NCBI RefSeq assembly: GCF_900114825.1 | Contig: NZ_FOUI01000001.1 | Location: forward strand, 186,001 to 250,000 | Origin: Halopseudomonas yangmingensis | Lineage (GTDB): Bacteria; Pseudomonadota; Gammaproteobacteria; Pseudomonadales; Pseudomonadaceae | DNA length: 64,000 nucleotides | Reading direction: 5' to 3' | Part shown: piece by piece, positions 35,530 to 44,182 of the stretch | Numbering within the stretch: the first letter of the stretch is position 1 | How the letters are laid out: each line of letters begins with the position of its first letter | Notes under the pieces: generated by a model | Seen by the model: the letters and a program-made list of their open reading frames with translations, nothing else | Databases searched by the model: none | Told to the model about the DNA's origin: nothing | Position numbers and translations under genes: made by a program

Positions 35530-36147
35530 ATGACTATGGCGACCCAGACTTCCAAGACCTATCGCGCTGAACCCTTGATTGGCGACACACCGTGGATGAC
35601 CAAGACCTGCATTCATGCGCTGGGTCGTTTATTGCAAGACAGTCGTTGCTTCCTAGAGTATGGGGCGGGCGGATCTACGCGTTTCGCTGCCGCTCATGAG
35701 GTCAAATCCTTGATCTCGGTCGAATCCGATGTCCGTTTTCTCAACGCTGTAGATGGTTGCATTCAAAGGGATTCGCCAAACCTGGACTGGCACCCCATTC
35801 ACGTCGATATTGGGCGTGTCGGACCGCTTGGCTATCCCTTGCAGTTAAAAAGCATGCGCCGTTGGCTGCGCTACCCATCACGCCCCTGGGTGGCGGGACA
35901 TCAACCTGATCTGGTCTTGATTGACGGGCGATTCCGGCTGGCATGCGCTTTGGCCACGGCCTACTACGCCCAACCTGGCACAACCATTTTCTTCGACGAT
36001 TATCTTTACCGCCCTTGGTATTGGACTGCCGAACGATTCCTGTCGATGGTTGCAAAACCGGGTCGAGCACGTATCTTCAAAGTGCCTGACACCCACCGAC
36101 CTCACCTTCGCGCCGCGCTGGTCTCTGCTTGCCGGGATCCGAGATAG
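35530..36147 (+). CDS. Class I SAM-dependent methyltransferase-like protein
   Basis: 205-residue protein with a Rossmann-type glycine motif CFLEYGAGGSTRFAA (about 41-55), an acidic strand end LISVESD, and later PDLVLIDGRFRLACALATA and TTIFFDDYLYRPWYW, as seen in several glycan- or lipid-associated methyltransferase-like families. The target cannot be inferred. It lies 28 bp after the channel gene on the same strand and probably shares its transcript. The GAGGST motif is less canonical than GxGxG, so a non-catalytic role is possible. Confidence 0.6.
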   Translation: MTMATQTSKTYRAEPLIGDTPWMTKTCIHALGRLLQDSRCFLEYGAGGSTRFAAAHEVKSLISVESDVRFLNAVDGCIQRDSPNLDWHPIHVDIGRVGPLGYPLQLKSMRRWLRYPSRPWVAGHQPDLVLIDGRFRLACALATAYYAQPGTTIFFDDYLYRPWYWTAERFLSMVAKPGRARIFKVPDTHRPHLRAALVSACRDPR

Positions 36148-36300
36148 GAGGCGAACGTCAATCAACGCCAACTCTATTTCATCAACTTCCGCGAGTTCAC
36201 ATTTGACGTGACGGTTTCGGCCAATGGGTCACGCATCCTTGAAGGGATGGCACACCATTTTTTCACCGCTGTTCCGGGTGACGCCAGTGCGCCAGACCGC

Positions 36301-38298
36301 TCAATCCCAACGCGACTCCGCCTCACGGCGCGAGAAGTTGACGTTCCGGCCATCATGGAGAAGTTGTCGGATGCGCCACGGCACGCCCTCCGCGTCGAGT
36401 TCGACCAGGCCGATACCGCTACCGTTGAGCAGGCGGCGACCGTGCGCGATCCCGTCGGGCTTGCGCGGGATGACGCGCATGTGACGACGGCGCGTGAGCC
36501 AGTTGAGTGGCGAACGCGGCGAGTACAGCCAGCGATTGCTGCGGTCGAGCACATCGAGCAGACGGGGCGGAAACGTGTTGCGCAGCCCACTGCTGGTGAT
36601 CTGCCAGATGTCCGGACCGCGCACCCGACCGCGCAGCTCGACGTCATAGACGAAGGAGTAGTGAACATCGCCCGACAGCACCACGAAGTGCTGCGGGGTT
36701 TTCGGGTGACGGAAGATGTTGAGGATGGCGTTGCCCGCCCCCGGGTGGGCCATCCAGTTCTCGGCGTCGACCATCAGGGATTGGCCGAACCAGGAGAACA
36801 CGCGCTGAATCGACTCGATCAGCTTGACGCCGAAGATCGGCGCCGGCGACACCAGCAATACCGCTGGTAATCCCTTTATGGTCTGCTGCAGATCGGTCAG
36901 CGCCTCCCAGTCCAGCAGGCCGGAAGGCTTGCGGGCGGCAGACTCCGATCGCCAACGGTGGGTGCGACAATCCATGACCACCAGCGGCGGCTGGGTAGGC
37001 CAGGTGTAGTGCCAGCGGTCGAAGCGCAACAACCGTTCGATCAGCGCGTCATGTGCTTCGGCTCCGGGCGTCTCGAGGCTGACCTGAACCTGATCCAGCA
37101 GTTGTGCATCGAAAGCGTCCGGGTGATTGCCCCAGGCCTGATTGATCAGGTAGCCGAACACGGCGTTGCCAATCACCCGCCGTGAGAACGGATGACCGTA
37201 GGCCACCTCCTCCCACTCGCGGCTCAGGTTCCAGTCGTCGGTGATGTCGTGATCATCGAAAATCATCGCTGTCGGCAAATGGGCAAAAAGCCGCCGCACC
37301 GCCGGCAACCCTGCGACAAACGCCTCAATCACGTCACGCTCCGCGTTGTAGCGCTTCAGGGAGTCGGCATCCAGATGGGCAGGCGGCGTGAGGTCGATCT
37401 GCGACCACAGGGCCGGCGACCACACCAACAGATACATTGCCAGCACCTCGCCGAGCGAGATCAGATGATTGTGGGCGCTGTCGGTGGTGAACACCGGCTT
37501 CTCCACGCCGCCGAACAACACCTCGACCAGTGCGTAGTTGCGCGCATGGCGCGGCAACAGGGTTTCGCGACGGTAAAATCCAGCCGGATGGCGGTAAAGC
37601 GCCTGCGCGCTGTCGGCGCCGCTCAGCTCACCGCCGGCCAGCGGCTCATCGGGCAGGCCGAGTCGCGCGATCACCTGATGAATCGCGTGCAGCATCGGGC
37701 CGGCTACATCGTCGGCATAGACCTGATCGCCGGTCATTATCAACACCGACGGCCAGACGGGCAGCGCATCGGGCGCTTCCGACGGCGCGGCGCCGTCTGT
37801 CGGCGACACCTTCCGCGCAAGCAGATCTTCCAGCAGACGATCAGCCTCGATGAGACCATCACCGCCGGCATGATGCGGCTTGCGGCATGATCCATGCAGC
37901 AGGCTGTGAATGCGCGAGGGCAGCACGAAGCCGGGGGACTGTTTGTCGGGGTAACACAGCTCGGTCGCCCAATCCACATGCTCAAGCCACGCGTCATCGA
38001 CCGCCGTCAGGCTTTGCAGTGCCACCGTGTAGCCGATCCAGCAATCCTGCGGCAAGGGGGTATCGAAGTGCAGGTCGATCAACAGATAGTGGAGGTGCGT
38101 TCCGGCGGTCAGCAACCGGCAACCCGGTGCACCGGGAACGAGCACCCGTTCTTGTGACGCCCCTTCGTCGGGATCGAGACGAATGCGCAAACGGACCGGC
38201 TCGCGCACCGCCAGCCAGCACACCAGCCGAGTCGGCGCGCATTGTCGCAGGATCGGGCCTGCCAAGACCCACGGAATGGGTGACCCTTCATCGATCAT
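36301..38298 (-). CDS. PhoD-like metallophosphatase (alkaline phosphatase D family)
   Basis: 665-residue protein with PhoD-type metal-binding motifs: SLLHGSCRKPH (about 131-141), LIMTGDQVYADDVAGPM (about 188-204), AMIFDDHDITDDWNLS (about 350-365) and FVVLSGDVHYSFVYDVEL near residue 553. These coordinate Fe/Ca-type metals in PhoD phosphodiesterases/monoesterases. There is no obvious signal peptide or twin-arginine motif, unlike secreted PhoD, so it may act in the cytoplasm. It lies between the channel and NhaR genes, on the opposite strand. A phosphate or polyphosphate link with PPK2 downstream is possible but inferred. Confidence 0.82.
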   Translation of the reverse strand: MIDEGSPIPWVLAGPILRQCAPTRLVCWLAVREPVRLRIRLDPDEGASQERVLVPGAPGCRLLTAGTHLHYLLIDLHFDTPLPQDCWIGYTVALQSLTAVDDAWLEHVDWATELCYPDKQSPGFVLPSRIHSLLHGSCRKPHHAGGDGLIEADRLLEDLLARKVSPTDGAAPSEAPDALPVWPSVLIMTGDQVYADDVAGPMLHAIHQVIARLGLPDEPLAGGELSGADSAQALYRHPAGFYRRETLLPRHARNYALVEVLFGGVEKPVFTTDSAHNHLISLGEVLAMYLLVWSPALWSQIDLTPPAHLDADSLKRYNAERDVIEAFVAGLPAVRRLFAHLPTAMIFDDHDITDDWNLSREWEEVAYGHPFSRRVIGNAVFGYLINQAWGNHPDAFDAQLLDQVQVSLETPGAEAHDALIERLLRFDRWHYTWPTQPPLVVMDCRTHRWRSESAARKPSGLLDWEALTDLQQTIKGLPAVLLVSPAPIFGVKLIESIQRVFSWFGQSLMVDAENWMAHPGAGNAILNIFRHPKTPQHFVVLSGDVHYSFVYDVELRGRVRGPDIWQITSSGLRNTFPPRLLDVLDRSNRWLYSPRSPLNWLTRRRHMRVIPRKPDGIAHGRRLLNGSGIGLVELDAEGVPWRIRQLLHDGRNVNFSRREAESRWD

Positions 38299-38430
38299 GG
38301 TTCAACTCCACGCCAAGTTTGAGGTCACGAAACATCAGCACGTATTCCAGACAAGAAGAATCGCGCTCCAGGTGATTGATGGTAGTGCTCTGTGAATCCG
38401 TTGTTTGTCTGACTGCATGATGCCTTCTGA

Positions 38431-39348
38431 TCAGGGAAGTTGATCTGTTGCGTGATTCGCCCCGGGAAACAACGCCACACGGGCAGATTCCATCACCGTC
38501 ATGATCGCGGGGTGACTGATCCTTCGTTCGGCGGTAATGGCCCAGAATACTTCATGCAGGTCATCGACCCGGCCGATGCATCGGACCTCATAGCGCGCGC
38601 ATATTTCATCAGCAAGGATGGCGGGTGCCGGAAAGAACCCGGCGCCGGCCTGCCCAAAGGCTTTCATCAGTGCGCTATCGTCGAACTCACCCATCAAACG
38701 CGGCATCAAACGCTGGTCATTTAACCAGTAATCGATATGACCACGAATCGCGGCGTGCGATCCGGGAAGGAGCAGCGGCGCGCCATTCAGGCAGCCCGGA
38801 AATTCACCCTGATCATTGCACAGCGAGTCGGTCCCGAAAAAAGCCAGCGCACTCTCGCCCAATTTGTGGCTATGACCCCGAATCGCCAAACCGGACGGCA
38901 TCGGACGGTCTGCCACGACCATGTCGATTCGCTGCAAGGCCAACTCGGCCAGTAACACGTCCAGACTGCCTTCCCGGCAAACCAGTCTCACCGGATCCGG
39001 CAACTTGCCCACGGGTGCCAGCAAGCGGTAGGCAAACGACTTGGGAACGACATCCGTGATCCCCAAACGCAGCACCGGCATCGGACTTTGCAGCGACGCG
39101 GACAAGGCCTGCTTCATTTCCCCGCCGAGCTTCAGGATTTCATCGGTGTAAGACAGGGCAAGGTGCCCGGCCTCGGTCAGTTCCAGACCGCGACCGGCCG
39201 GACGAAACAGAACGGCCCCCAATTCCTTTTCGAGGTGACAAAGATGACCACTGACGGTTTGTGGCGTGAGACCGAGTTGATCCGCCGCCCGGCTGACTCC
39301 TCCGAGACGGGAAACCGTCCAGAACACATGAAGATGCTTGAGGTTCAT
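38431..39348 (-). CDS. nhaR: LysR family regulator, NhaR-type
   Basis: 305-residue regulator with the NhaR N-terminus MNLKHLHVFWTVSRLGGVSRAADQLG and QTVSGHLCHLEKELGAVLF, then the effector domain (VLRLGITDVVPKSFAYRLL, IDMVVADRPMPSG). NhaR of E. coli senses Na+ and activates nhaA and osmC. Here there is no antiporter nearby but there is a Na+ channel gene and a membrane protein gene divergent from nhaR. A perfect palindrome 10 bp upstream of its start is a likely autoregulatory site. Confidence 0.85.
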   Translation of the reverse strand: MNLKHLHVFWTVSRLGGVSRAADQLGLTPQTVSGHLCHLEKELGAVLFRPAGRGLELTEAGHLALSYTDEILKLGGEMKQALSASLQSPMPVLRLGITDVVPKSFAYRLLAPVGKLPDPVRLVCREGSLDVLLAELALQRIDMVVADRPMPSGLAIRGHSHKLGESALAFFGTDSLCNDQGEFPGCLNGAPLLLPGSHAAIRGHIDYWLNDQRLMPRLMGEFDDSALMKAFGQAGAGFFPAPAILADEICARYEVRCIGRVDDLHEVFWAITAERRISHPAIMTVMESARVALFPGANHATDQLP

Positions 39349-39357
39349 ATCAACCTA

Positions 39358-39371
39358 TCGGAATTATCCGA
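39358..39371. promoter_or_regulatory. Palindrome between nhaR and the divergent membrane protein gene
   Basis: TCGGA-ATTA-TCCGA is a perfect inverted repeat beginning 10 bp upstream of the nhaR ATG, within an AT-rich stretch (39,356-39,400) that likely holds divergent promoters. Position and symmetry fit a LysR-type recognition site. Confidence 0.5.
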
Positions 39372-39465
39372 AATATTATTAACCATAATTCGTCTTTATC
39401 AAAACCCGGGCACGCTTTAAGGTGGGCGCCTGTTTCAACCCTTTGTTCAAGATGGAGTCACAGCA

Positions 39466-40107
39466 ATGAACGCATTCGCACACCCGCTATTTCGTAACCT
39501 TTTGAGCGGCCTGTCTTCCATCAGTCGCAAAACCTGGATTCTCATCGCCGCCTTCCTGCTCTTGTTGATGGGACTCCTCGCCTGGGCAGCGATCAGCATC
39601 GCTGGCTGGCTTTTTGGGATGGCGCAGCAAGGCGTGGATGCCGCACCCGAGACGGTCCGGTCGATTTCGTCCCAGGTCGAGCAATTCATGCCAGGAGCCC
39701 AGGAGACCGTGCGGTCGGCGACGGCGCAAGTCGAGCAGATCATTCCGGGTGCCCAGGAAACGCTGGGGGCATTGCTACCGGCGCTTTCCGCGAACACTCT
39801 GCCAACCAGCGACGTATCGGGAACCGACCCGGGACCCGTCGCTCGTTTTCCGGGTCTGGTCCGGGTCCAGTGGTTGCGTACCGACCAGCATGTTCAGGTA
39901 CGTTATCAAGGTCAGGCTGCGCTGCCTGAAGTCATCGGCCATTATGCGGGAGGCTTCGCCGCACAGGGCTATCAGCAGAACCTCCTGTCAGCCACAACCA
40001 CGGAGGAACGTCATGAATACCTCAAGGATGGAGCACGCTTCGGTTTGATCGTTTCCATTCAGAATCGGAATCAGATCACGGTCGATCTGGTTGCCCCCGC
40101 TTCTTAA
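39466..40107 (+). CDS. Uncharacterised membrane-anchored protein
   Basis: 213-residue protein with one N-terminal hydrophobic helix (about 22-46, WILIAAFLLLLMGLLAWAAI), then two near-copies of a short amphipathic unit (PETVRSISSQVEQFMPGAQ and QETVRSATAQVEQIIPGAQ, about 57-95), and a C-terminal alpha/beta region (about 120-213). No family is recognised. It is divergent from nhaR and lies 58 bp before ppk2, so it may be NhaR-controlled and co-transcribed with the kinase. It is probably inner-membrane anchored with a periplasmic body. Confidence 0.65.
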   Translation: MNAFAHPLFRNLLSGLSSISRKTWILIAAFLLLLMGLLAWAAISIAGWLFGMAQQGVDAAPETVRSISSQVEQFMPGAQETVRSATAQVEQIIPGAQETLGALLPALSANTLPTSDVSGTDPGPVARFPGLVRVQWLRTDQHVQVRYQGQAALPEVIGHYAGGFAAQGYQQNLLSATTTEERHEYLKDGARFGLIVSIQNRNQITVDLVAPAS

Positions 40108-40165
40108 AGTTTCGTAGTAGGGAACGCGGGCGCAGGCTCGTGAGGACAATGATTAGAGGATCGAC

Positions 40166-41080
40166 ATGTCGGAAACCCACAAGGGTGCGTTGGAATGGTT
40201 GAAAGCCGAACTCGACGATGAGTCTGACGAAGACTTCGAACTCGAACTCTCGGAATCTGTCCTGTCACTCGAACTGCGCAAGGTCTACAAGAAGCAGCAT
40301 GCCGACACTCTGGACCGTCGCACATACTTCACTGAGCTGATCAAGCTGCAGGCAGAACTCATCAAGCTGCAGGACTGGGTTGAACACCACGGCGAAAAAG
40401 TGGTGGTGATCTTCGAAGGCCGGGACGCGGCAGGCAAGGGAAGCGTCATCAAGCGCATCACCCAACGTCTGAACCCACGCGTCTGCCGCGTGGCGGCACT
40501 AGCCAAGCCAACCGAGCGGGAAATGACCCAGTGGTATTTCCAGCGCTACGTACCTCACTTGCCCGCTGCTGGAGAGATCGTCCTCTTCGACCGTTCTTGG
40601 TACAACCGTGCTGGCGTCGAGCGCGTAATGGGCTTCGCTTCACCGGACGAGGTGCAACAGTTTTTCGAAGACGTTCCCGAATTCGAGCGCATGCTCGTGC
40701 GTTCAGGCATTCGTCTAGTCAAATACTGGTTCTCCCTTGCCGACGAGGAACAACAGCTGCGCTTCCTGATGCGCATTCATGATCCGCTGAAACAATGGAA
40801 ACTCAGTCCGATGGACCTGCAATCCCGTGTTCGCTGGGAGGACTATACGAAGGCGAAGGAGGACATGCTCGCACGGACGAACATCCCCGAGGCACCGTGG
40901 TACATCGTCGAGGCCAACGACAAGAAGCGCGCCCGCCTTAACTGCATTTCACACCTGCTTGAGCACATCCCCTACGAGGACGTTCCACAAACCCCTGTCG
41001 TTCTGCCCGATCGGGTTTTCAACCCGGACTACGAACGAAGCGTGATGCCGCCGGAGTTGTACGTTCCGAAGCGATACTGA
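40166..41080 (+). CDS. ppk2: Polyphosphate kinase 2
   Basis: 304-residue PPK2 enzyme that makes or uses polyphosphate with nucleoside diphosphates, typically polyphosphate-driven GDP/ADP phosphorylation. Motifs: Walker A VVVIFEGRDAAGKGSVIK (about 78-95), RVAALAKPTEREMTQWYFQRY, the lid/Walker B region GEIVLFDRSWYNRAGVERVMGF, and KYWFSLADEEQQLRF with SPMDLQSR near residue 215. Length fits one-domain class I PPK2. The gene follows the anchored membrane protein and likely belongs to the NhaR-linked cassette. Confidence 0.93.
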   Translation: MSETHKGALEWLKAELDDESDEDFELELSESVLSLELRKVYKKQHADTLDRRTYFTELIKLQAELIKLQDWVEHHGEKVVVIFEGRDAAGKGSVIKRITQRLNPRVCRVAALAKPTEREMTQWYFQRYVPHLPAAGEIVLFDRSWYNRAGVERVMGFASPDEVQQFFEDVPEFERMLVRSGIRLVKYWFSLADEEQQLRFLMRIHDPLKQWKLSPMDLQSRVRWEDYTKAKEDMLARTNIPEAPWYIVEANDKKRARLNCISHLLEHIPYEDVPQTPVVLPDRVFNPDYERSVMPPELYVPKRY

Positions 41081-41534
41081 GCCAGCCTTGACAAAGGCGC
41101 GGCGGTCGCACTGGCTGACAGACGGCTTTTCCAGCGAATGCTTGCAGTGCCTATGGCAACCGACGATGCCGCAGCGATCCGCCAGCGGTCTATGCGTTCC
41201 TTCAATAGCCAGCTGAATCACACCGCTTCCAGTAAGATTGAAGCCAGTTGAGTGGCGGCTGTCTGGCTCATTACCGCCATATTCCGGTCTGACGCACAAA
41301 GTCCGGATTGGGTCGAGAAAACTCAGCCGGCCCCGAAGCCTGAGCGACAGCAATCAGTCTGCTCCTGACGTTGAACCGGGAAAGCCCAACGGCAGCAGGT
41401 GGCCGACTGCTGTCACTTGGGCAAGAGATTGTTCTCTACCTGAAAGCTGACGCTTGGCCTGCGCGCAACTGTCGGTGGCCCACGCTAATCTTCAGTGGCT
41501 TTCGCTGATCGACCTCCTCTAATGACTATCGCTG
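41081..41534. other. Gene-free stretch between ppk2 and the zinc-protease operon
   Basis: About 450 bp between convergent genes. Only short frames with no recognisable content are present. The sequence looks like degraded DNA rather than a regulatory region; I see no hairpin with a T-tract that would end ppk2. Confidence 0.45.
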
Positions 41535-42191
41535 TCATCCACCCGTCCCGCTCAGTGCTCGAAGTGCGGCCTGCTGCGCGGCTGACGCCACCTGGTGTGC
41601 CGTTCTCAGATGCAGTGGCCGCTCATGCTCAGCGAAGGCACGGATCATCTGATCAATGGTTCTGGCGAATTCTTCGGGGGATGCCATCTCAGCCAAGCAT
41701 CGAAAGTAGGCGGGGAATACCACTTGCCAGTTGACGCCAAGCTGCCATGAGCCGGCTTCCTCGGCGAAGTAGACCACATCATCGGGTGCTTCATCGATAC
41801 GACGTAGCAGCCGGAAGAGGAACTCGAAGGCTTCGCGTACTGAGGCGCCCGGTTGACGCCCGACTGCTTGGACACACTTGCGTAGTAAGCGGTCGAGTTC
41901 GGCAACAAACGCGTCCGTGCCCCTTGAGTGTTCCTTGTAGTTCTTGGCATTGGCCTCAAACTGCTCGAAGTACCGGCCGTCGCAGCTCTCGCTGTAGAAC
42001 TTCTGGATTTCTTCGATTAAAGGAACTGGCATTGTCCCTGGTGCCACCAGAACATCGACATGCATGAAGTCACTCAAAAGTGGCTTTAGATTGGCCTTGG
42101 ACACGAGTTCGCCGGCGCGCTCAGCAATGATGAGCAGGTCGCATCGGCGCAGCCCGCGCAGTTCCTTCCGAAGTTTTGTCAGATCAGTCAT
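41535..42191 (-). CDS. Uncharacterised protein, third gene of the zinc-protease operon
   Basis: 218-residue protein without a family I can name. It begins MTDLTKLRKELRGLRRCDLLIIAERAGELV, a basic helical N-terminus, then a short hydrophobic stretch (about 44-58) and a mostly helical body; FVAELDRLLRKCVQAVGRQPG and SVREAFEFLFRLLRRIDEAPDDVVYFAEEAGSWQLG are the most structured parts. Its start overlaps the stop of the protease-like gene by 4 bp (ATGA), so translation is probably coupled. No membrane helix or signal peptide is evident. Confidence 0.6.
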   Translation of the reverse strand: MTDLTKLRKELRGLRRCDLLIIAERAGELVSKANLKPLLSDFMHVDVLVAPGTMPVPLIEEIQKFYSESCDGRYFEQFEANAKNYKEHSRGTDAFVAELDRLLRKCVQAVGRQPGASVREAFEFLFRLLRRIDEAPDDVVYFAEEAGSWQLGVNWQVVFPAYFRCLAEMASPEEFARTIDQMIRAFAEHERPLHLRTAHQVASAAQQAALRALSGTGG

Positions 42192-43048
42192 TGAGGCATC
42201 TCGCTCTGCCGATGTCGGGGCGGCGCGCAGCGCGTCAGGATGCGTTTCCAGCCATTGCGCGCGACCACGGCCTCGCCGAGGATATCGAGGTACTCAGCGA
42301 CATCCACCCGGTCGTCTGCCGGCATTGGCCCCTGCGCATATTCCGCAAGCAGCATCTGTCGTGCTCGTGGCCCCTTGCCCAACGGGTGAATGCGGCTGTA
42401 AGTCTCGCAGGCGTAAGCGAAGGTCTCGCGCTTGGCGTAGTCGATCTCCAGCAGCCACTCACGCTGCCGGGTCTCGCGTAACCCAATGGTGCGGCGCTTG
42501 CAGTTGTGAAAAATATGGGCCACCTCGTGCACCAGAAAGTCGTCGAAGCGCCCCGATGCGTCGAAGTATGCTGCCGAGAGGTAGCAGGTCGTCTCCTCGC
42601 TCAGACCCACAAGGTAGGGGGCATCGTCGGAAAGGATTTCGGCCTTGACGCCGGCGAGAAAGAGGTTTGCCAGAGTCCAAGCCGTGTGGAGCCATTGACT
42701 CTGTTCGAGCACCTGATCAATCATCACCGGCGTGAGAAAGACCAACGAACGCTCGAGCATTTCGAGGACGCACGCCTGTTCGTAGCGGGGAAAGAGTCCC
42801 TGAACCATGGGGAGTACCTTCCGGCGGGTGAGCGCGGCAACATCCAATTCGTCCAGGGCCGCTGGAGCGGAGGCGCACGTGGCTCGCTCGTGGACCGCCG
42901 ATTTCAGCGCCTTACGCAGGGCCGCATCCCCGTGCTGGGCGCGGCCGAGGTAGCTGTCCCCTGACCATGCCCGGAAGTGCGTGTCGTACTCACCGCTTTG
43001 CACGTAACGCTTGATCGCTTGTTCAGGTGATTCCTGCATGGGACTCAC
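42188..43048 (-). CDS. HEVAH zinc-metalloprotease-like protein
   Basis: 286-residue protein with a zincin motif FLVHEVAHIFHN at about residues 172-183. A glutamate in the following helix (KRETFAYACETY), 29 residues after the second motif histidine, is placed like the third ligand of gluzincins. No signal peptide or transmembrane helix is seen, so a cytoplasmic protease acting on an internal target is likely. It overlaps both neighbours by 4 bp. I know no named family for it. The active-site motif is visible; activity and target are inference. Confidence 0.65.
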   Translation of the reverse strand: MSPMQESPEQAIKRYVQSGEYDTHFRAWSGDSYLGRAQHGDAALRKALKSAVHERATCASAPAALDELDVAALTRRKVLPMVQGLFPRYEQACVLEMLERSLVFLTPVMIDQVLEQSQWLHTAWTLANLFLAGVKAEILSDDAPYLVGLSEETTCYLSAAYFDASGRFDDFLVHEVAHIFHNCKRRTIGLRETRQREWLLEIDYAKRETFAYACETYSRIHPLGKGPRARQMLLAEYAQGPMPADDRVDVAEYLDILGEAVVARNGWKRILTRCAPPRHRQSEMPQ

Positions 43049-43515
43049 CGGACGGAAGGCACAGACCGCGAAGGGCTCACGACCAATCGTGTGTAATCCC
43101 CTTGCTCCAGCGCAGCATCGCGGATTCGAGACGCCAACGTCTGCGATGGGGTCCAGTGCCCCCCTTGGGCGACGAAGCGTGTTTTGGCGTCGACGACGGT
43201 TGATGTGCCGTCAAGCTTGGCGGACAGCGGCGCCAATGCTTGTTCGGCACGCGCCCATTGCTGGCGCTCGAACGTGCTTGGGTCAAAACACCCATCTGCA
43301 GTGAAGGTAAAAATGCCATAGGCACAGCGAACGACGCGAATCGGCTGACGATCCACAAGTTCAACCAGCAGGTCTGCCATGCGTACGCGCTGACTTGCGA
43401 AGCGGGTAATAGGGTGACTGCCCGGGTCTTGCCGCATCCGCTCGTACGTTGAGTGGGGCAGTTGGTACAGGCGATCGTCCTGATCCAGCAAAAACCTGCG
43501 GCTCGAGATTCCCAT
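43045..43515 (-). CDS. Uncharacterised protein, first gene of the zinc-protease operon
   Basis: 156-residue protein of unknown function. The body is mixed strand/helix: RRFLLDQDDRLYQLPHSTYERM at the N-terminus, then RVRMADLLVELVDRQPIRVVRCAYGIFTFTADG (in part) and a C-terminal region FVAQGGHWTPSQTLASRI. No motif is recognised. The stop overlaps the protease-like gene start by 4 bp, so the product is probably a partner or substrate of that protein. Confidence 0.6.
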   Translation of the reverse strand: MGISSRRFLLDQDDRLYQLPHSTYERMRQDPGSHPITRFASQRVRMADLLVELVDRQPIRVVRCAYGIFTFTADGCFDPSTFERQQWARAEQALAPLSAKLDGTSTVVDAKTRFVAQGGHWTPSQTLASRIRDAALEQGDYTRLVVSPSRSVPSVR

Positions 43516-43619
43516 CAGGCGTCCGCCCTTCGTGTATCCGGCAGATGACCCAGCGGTCGACGGCGGTCAGCCTCATGCGGGACACCAGCCGGGGTGAGAC
43601 AGCCAAGGATTTCTGTCAT
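43515..43619 (-). CDS. Possible 34-residue peptide ahead of the zinc-protease operon
   Basis: Short frame starting MTEILGCLTPAGVPHEADRR; its TGA shares a base with the ATG of the next gene (TGATG). A weak AGAGG lies upstream. It may be a small coupled peptide, the degraded tail of a lost gene, or chance. Confidence 0.25.
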   Translation of the reverse strand: MTEILGCLTPAGVPHEADRRRPLGHLPDTRRADA

Positions 43620-43808
43620 CTTCCGATGCCTCTCAATCAAGTCGTGTCGCACGATGCCGCTGACCAAGGAAGGCAGAAGTCATCCAATGTCCATCTCCGG
43701 ATGTGGGCGCCATCGAATCAGACACCGAGCAACCGATAAGGCGTCTGATTGTTCTCCCGCGGTCGCCGATAATGCTCCGCGACGCAAATGCCGTTTCGCC
43801 AAAGCAAC

Positions 43809-44132
43809 TTACAGGAGCTCCTTTCCTAGCGGCGCCATGTCGTCCCAGCCGGATATCCGCGGCGACGGGGCGTCTGATTTGCACTGGGCCAGCAACTTGT
43901 CGAGGGTGTATTTGCGCTGCTGCTTGGTATCCGGCGCAACGGTGGCATCAACTCGATCGCGCAATTCTTTCCCTGCCTTGAAATGCGGGACATGCTTGGC
44001 CGGGATCTCGACCTTTTGGCCGGTCTTGGGATTGCGTCCCTGACGCGGCGGACGGTAGTTCAGTGCCCCCTGTTGCGTTCCGAAAGCAACAGCACTCCGA
44101 CCTATCTGGATGAATTTGTCGCTCGTCTTCAT
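43809..44132 (-). CDS. Chimeric ORF: IHF/HU-like C-terminus joined to a MazE-like C-terminus
   Basis: 107 codons. Residues about 22-62 ([18 protein letters not shown]...[15 protein letters not shown]) are the beta-arm and C-terminal part of an IHF-beta/HU protein, but the N-terminal helices are replaced by an unrelated 20 residues. Residues about 72-107 ([12 protein letters not shown]...[11 protein letters not shown]) look like the toxin-binding tail of a MazE/PemI-type antitoxin. No MazF-like toxin gene follows. Either two broken genes were fused in frame by deletion, or this is a real composite protein. It lies 50 bp downstream of the split XRE gene on the same strand. Confidence 0.6.
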   Translation of the reverse strand: MKTSDKFIQIGRSAVAFGTQQGALNYRPPRQGRNPKTGQKVEIPAKHVPHFKAGKELRDRVDATVAPDTKQQRKYTLDKLLAQCKSDAPSPRISGWDDMAPLGKELL

Positions 44133-44182
44133 GCACTTACTGAGACTGAGGACGACACAAGTGCCCCTGGAACTTCTTCGCT

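Noticed and set aside
43516..43808. A MazF-like toxin downstream of the MazE-like tail
   Set aside because: All three minus-strand frames were read; none shows the MazF N-terminus or later conserved strands.
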